The notes under the pieces are model-generated. The model saw only the letters and a list, made by a program, of their open reading frames with translations. It did not search any database and had not been told where the DNA came from. This document shows, in pieces, positions 63,871 to 64,000 of a DNA stretch of 64,000 nucleotides (positions within the stretch are counted from its first letter, which is position 1; each line of letters starts with the position of its first letter). A program made the position numbers and the translations under genes. The DNA comes from Agapetus fuscipes (Eukaryota; Arthropoda; Insecta; Trichoptera; Glossosomatidae), in the NCBI GenBank assembly GCA_951799405.1, contig OX637338.1, positions 4,650,001 through 4,714,000 on the forward strand. The letters are read 5' to 3'.

Positions 63871-64000
63871 TTCTGTTCCGCTAATGCACTTTCATTCCCC
63901 GTAGTGCGTCAATCTGATGATTAAAACATCACGGAATGAATGGCGGGGGGAGTGTGGGGCTCACACGGCTCAAAGAAATTTGTTAAAAAGGCCTTCAAGC

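Noticed and set aside
1..64000. A coordinated multi-gene system such as an operon, defence island or toxin cluster
   Set aside because: No set of adjacent protein-coding genes exists in the window. Almost all recognisable features are transposable elements or tandem repeats.

Overview
This window looks like repeat-dense intergenic (or long intronic) DNA from an arthropod. It is AT-rich and carries no operons, no bacterial-style gene packing, no rRNA and no stand-alone tRNA gene. A lepidopteran is my best guess, from the frequent TACCTAC/GTAGGTA words and the RTE-like retrotransposons with Gly-Arg-Pro-Arg C-terminal tails. That is an inference, not a proof. Family letters used below are my own labels, because I could not search a repeat library.

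Four short SINE-like families dominate. SINE-A is about 250 bp, runs from CTTGACTTATAGG to a (TTAGA)n or (TTATAGA)n tail, and has about 20 copies. SINE-B is about 340 bp with a tRNA-type head carrying A and B boxes, about 12 copies. SINE-C is about 300 bp with a different tRNA-type head and an (ATT)n tail, about 11 copies. SINE-G is about 215 bp with a leucine-tRNA-like head, 5 copies. Non-LTR retrotransposons include a (GTTACA)n-tailed RTE-like family R, with one intact reverse transcriptase frame at 48357-50048 and several 3' fragments. A second RTE-like family S (15755-16075, 40305-40800) and two L2/CR1-type 3' ends (28090-28330, 43795-44126) are also present.

DNA-transposon remnants are numerous. 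They comprise MITE-D (about 250 bp, six copies), MITE-H (about 145 bp, eight or so copies), a PIF/Harbinger-like element with TAA duplications (26366-26790), a hAT-like pair M, several fold-back elements (J, K, L and others) and a decayed pogo/Tigger transposase end (5630-5860). Family P is the oddest. It is an inverted-repeat element whose arms are built from a roughly 15-bp repeating word and whose core holds a captured SINE-B 3' end.

Three tandem arrays stand out: a 136-bp satellite with CAT tracts (23621-25090), a 31-bp minisatellite (30371-30725) and a 17-bp minisatellite with 16 perfect units (60037-60308). Nested insertions are common and give relative ages. The clearest stack is 47335-50130, where P is invaded by SINE-A, SINE-C and the R reverse transcriptase element.

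Host coding potential is very sparse. The best candidate is a minus-strand segment at 55348-55972 that ends at a consensus splice donor and contains one apparent frameshift. Its family is unknown. A few GC-rich single-copy islands (about 18520-18760, 19400-19960, 23365-23600, 28800-28930) could be regulatory DNA or undetected exons. Everything else is AT-rich sequence in which I see nothing specific.
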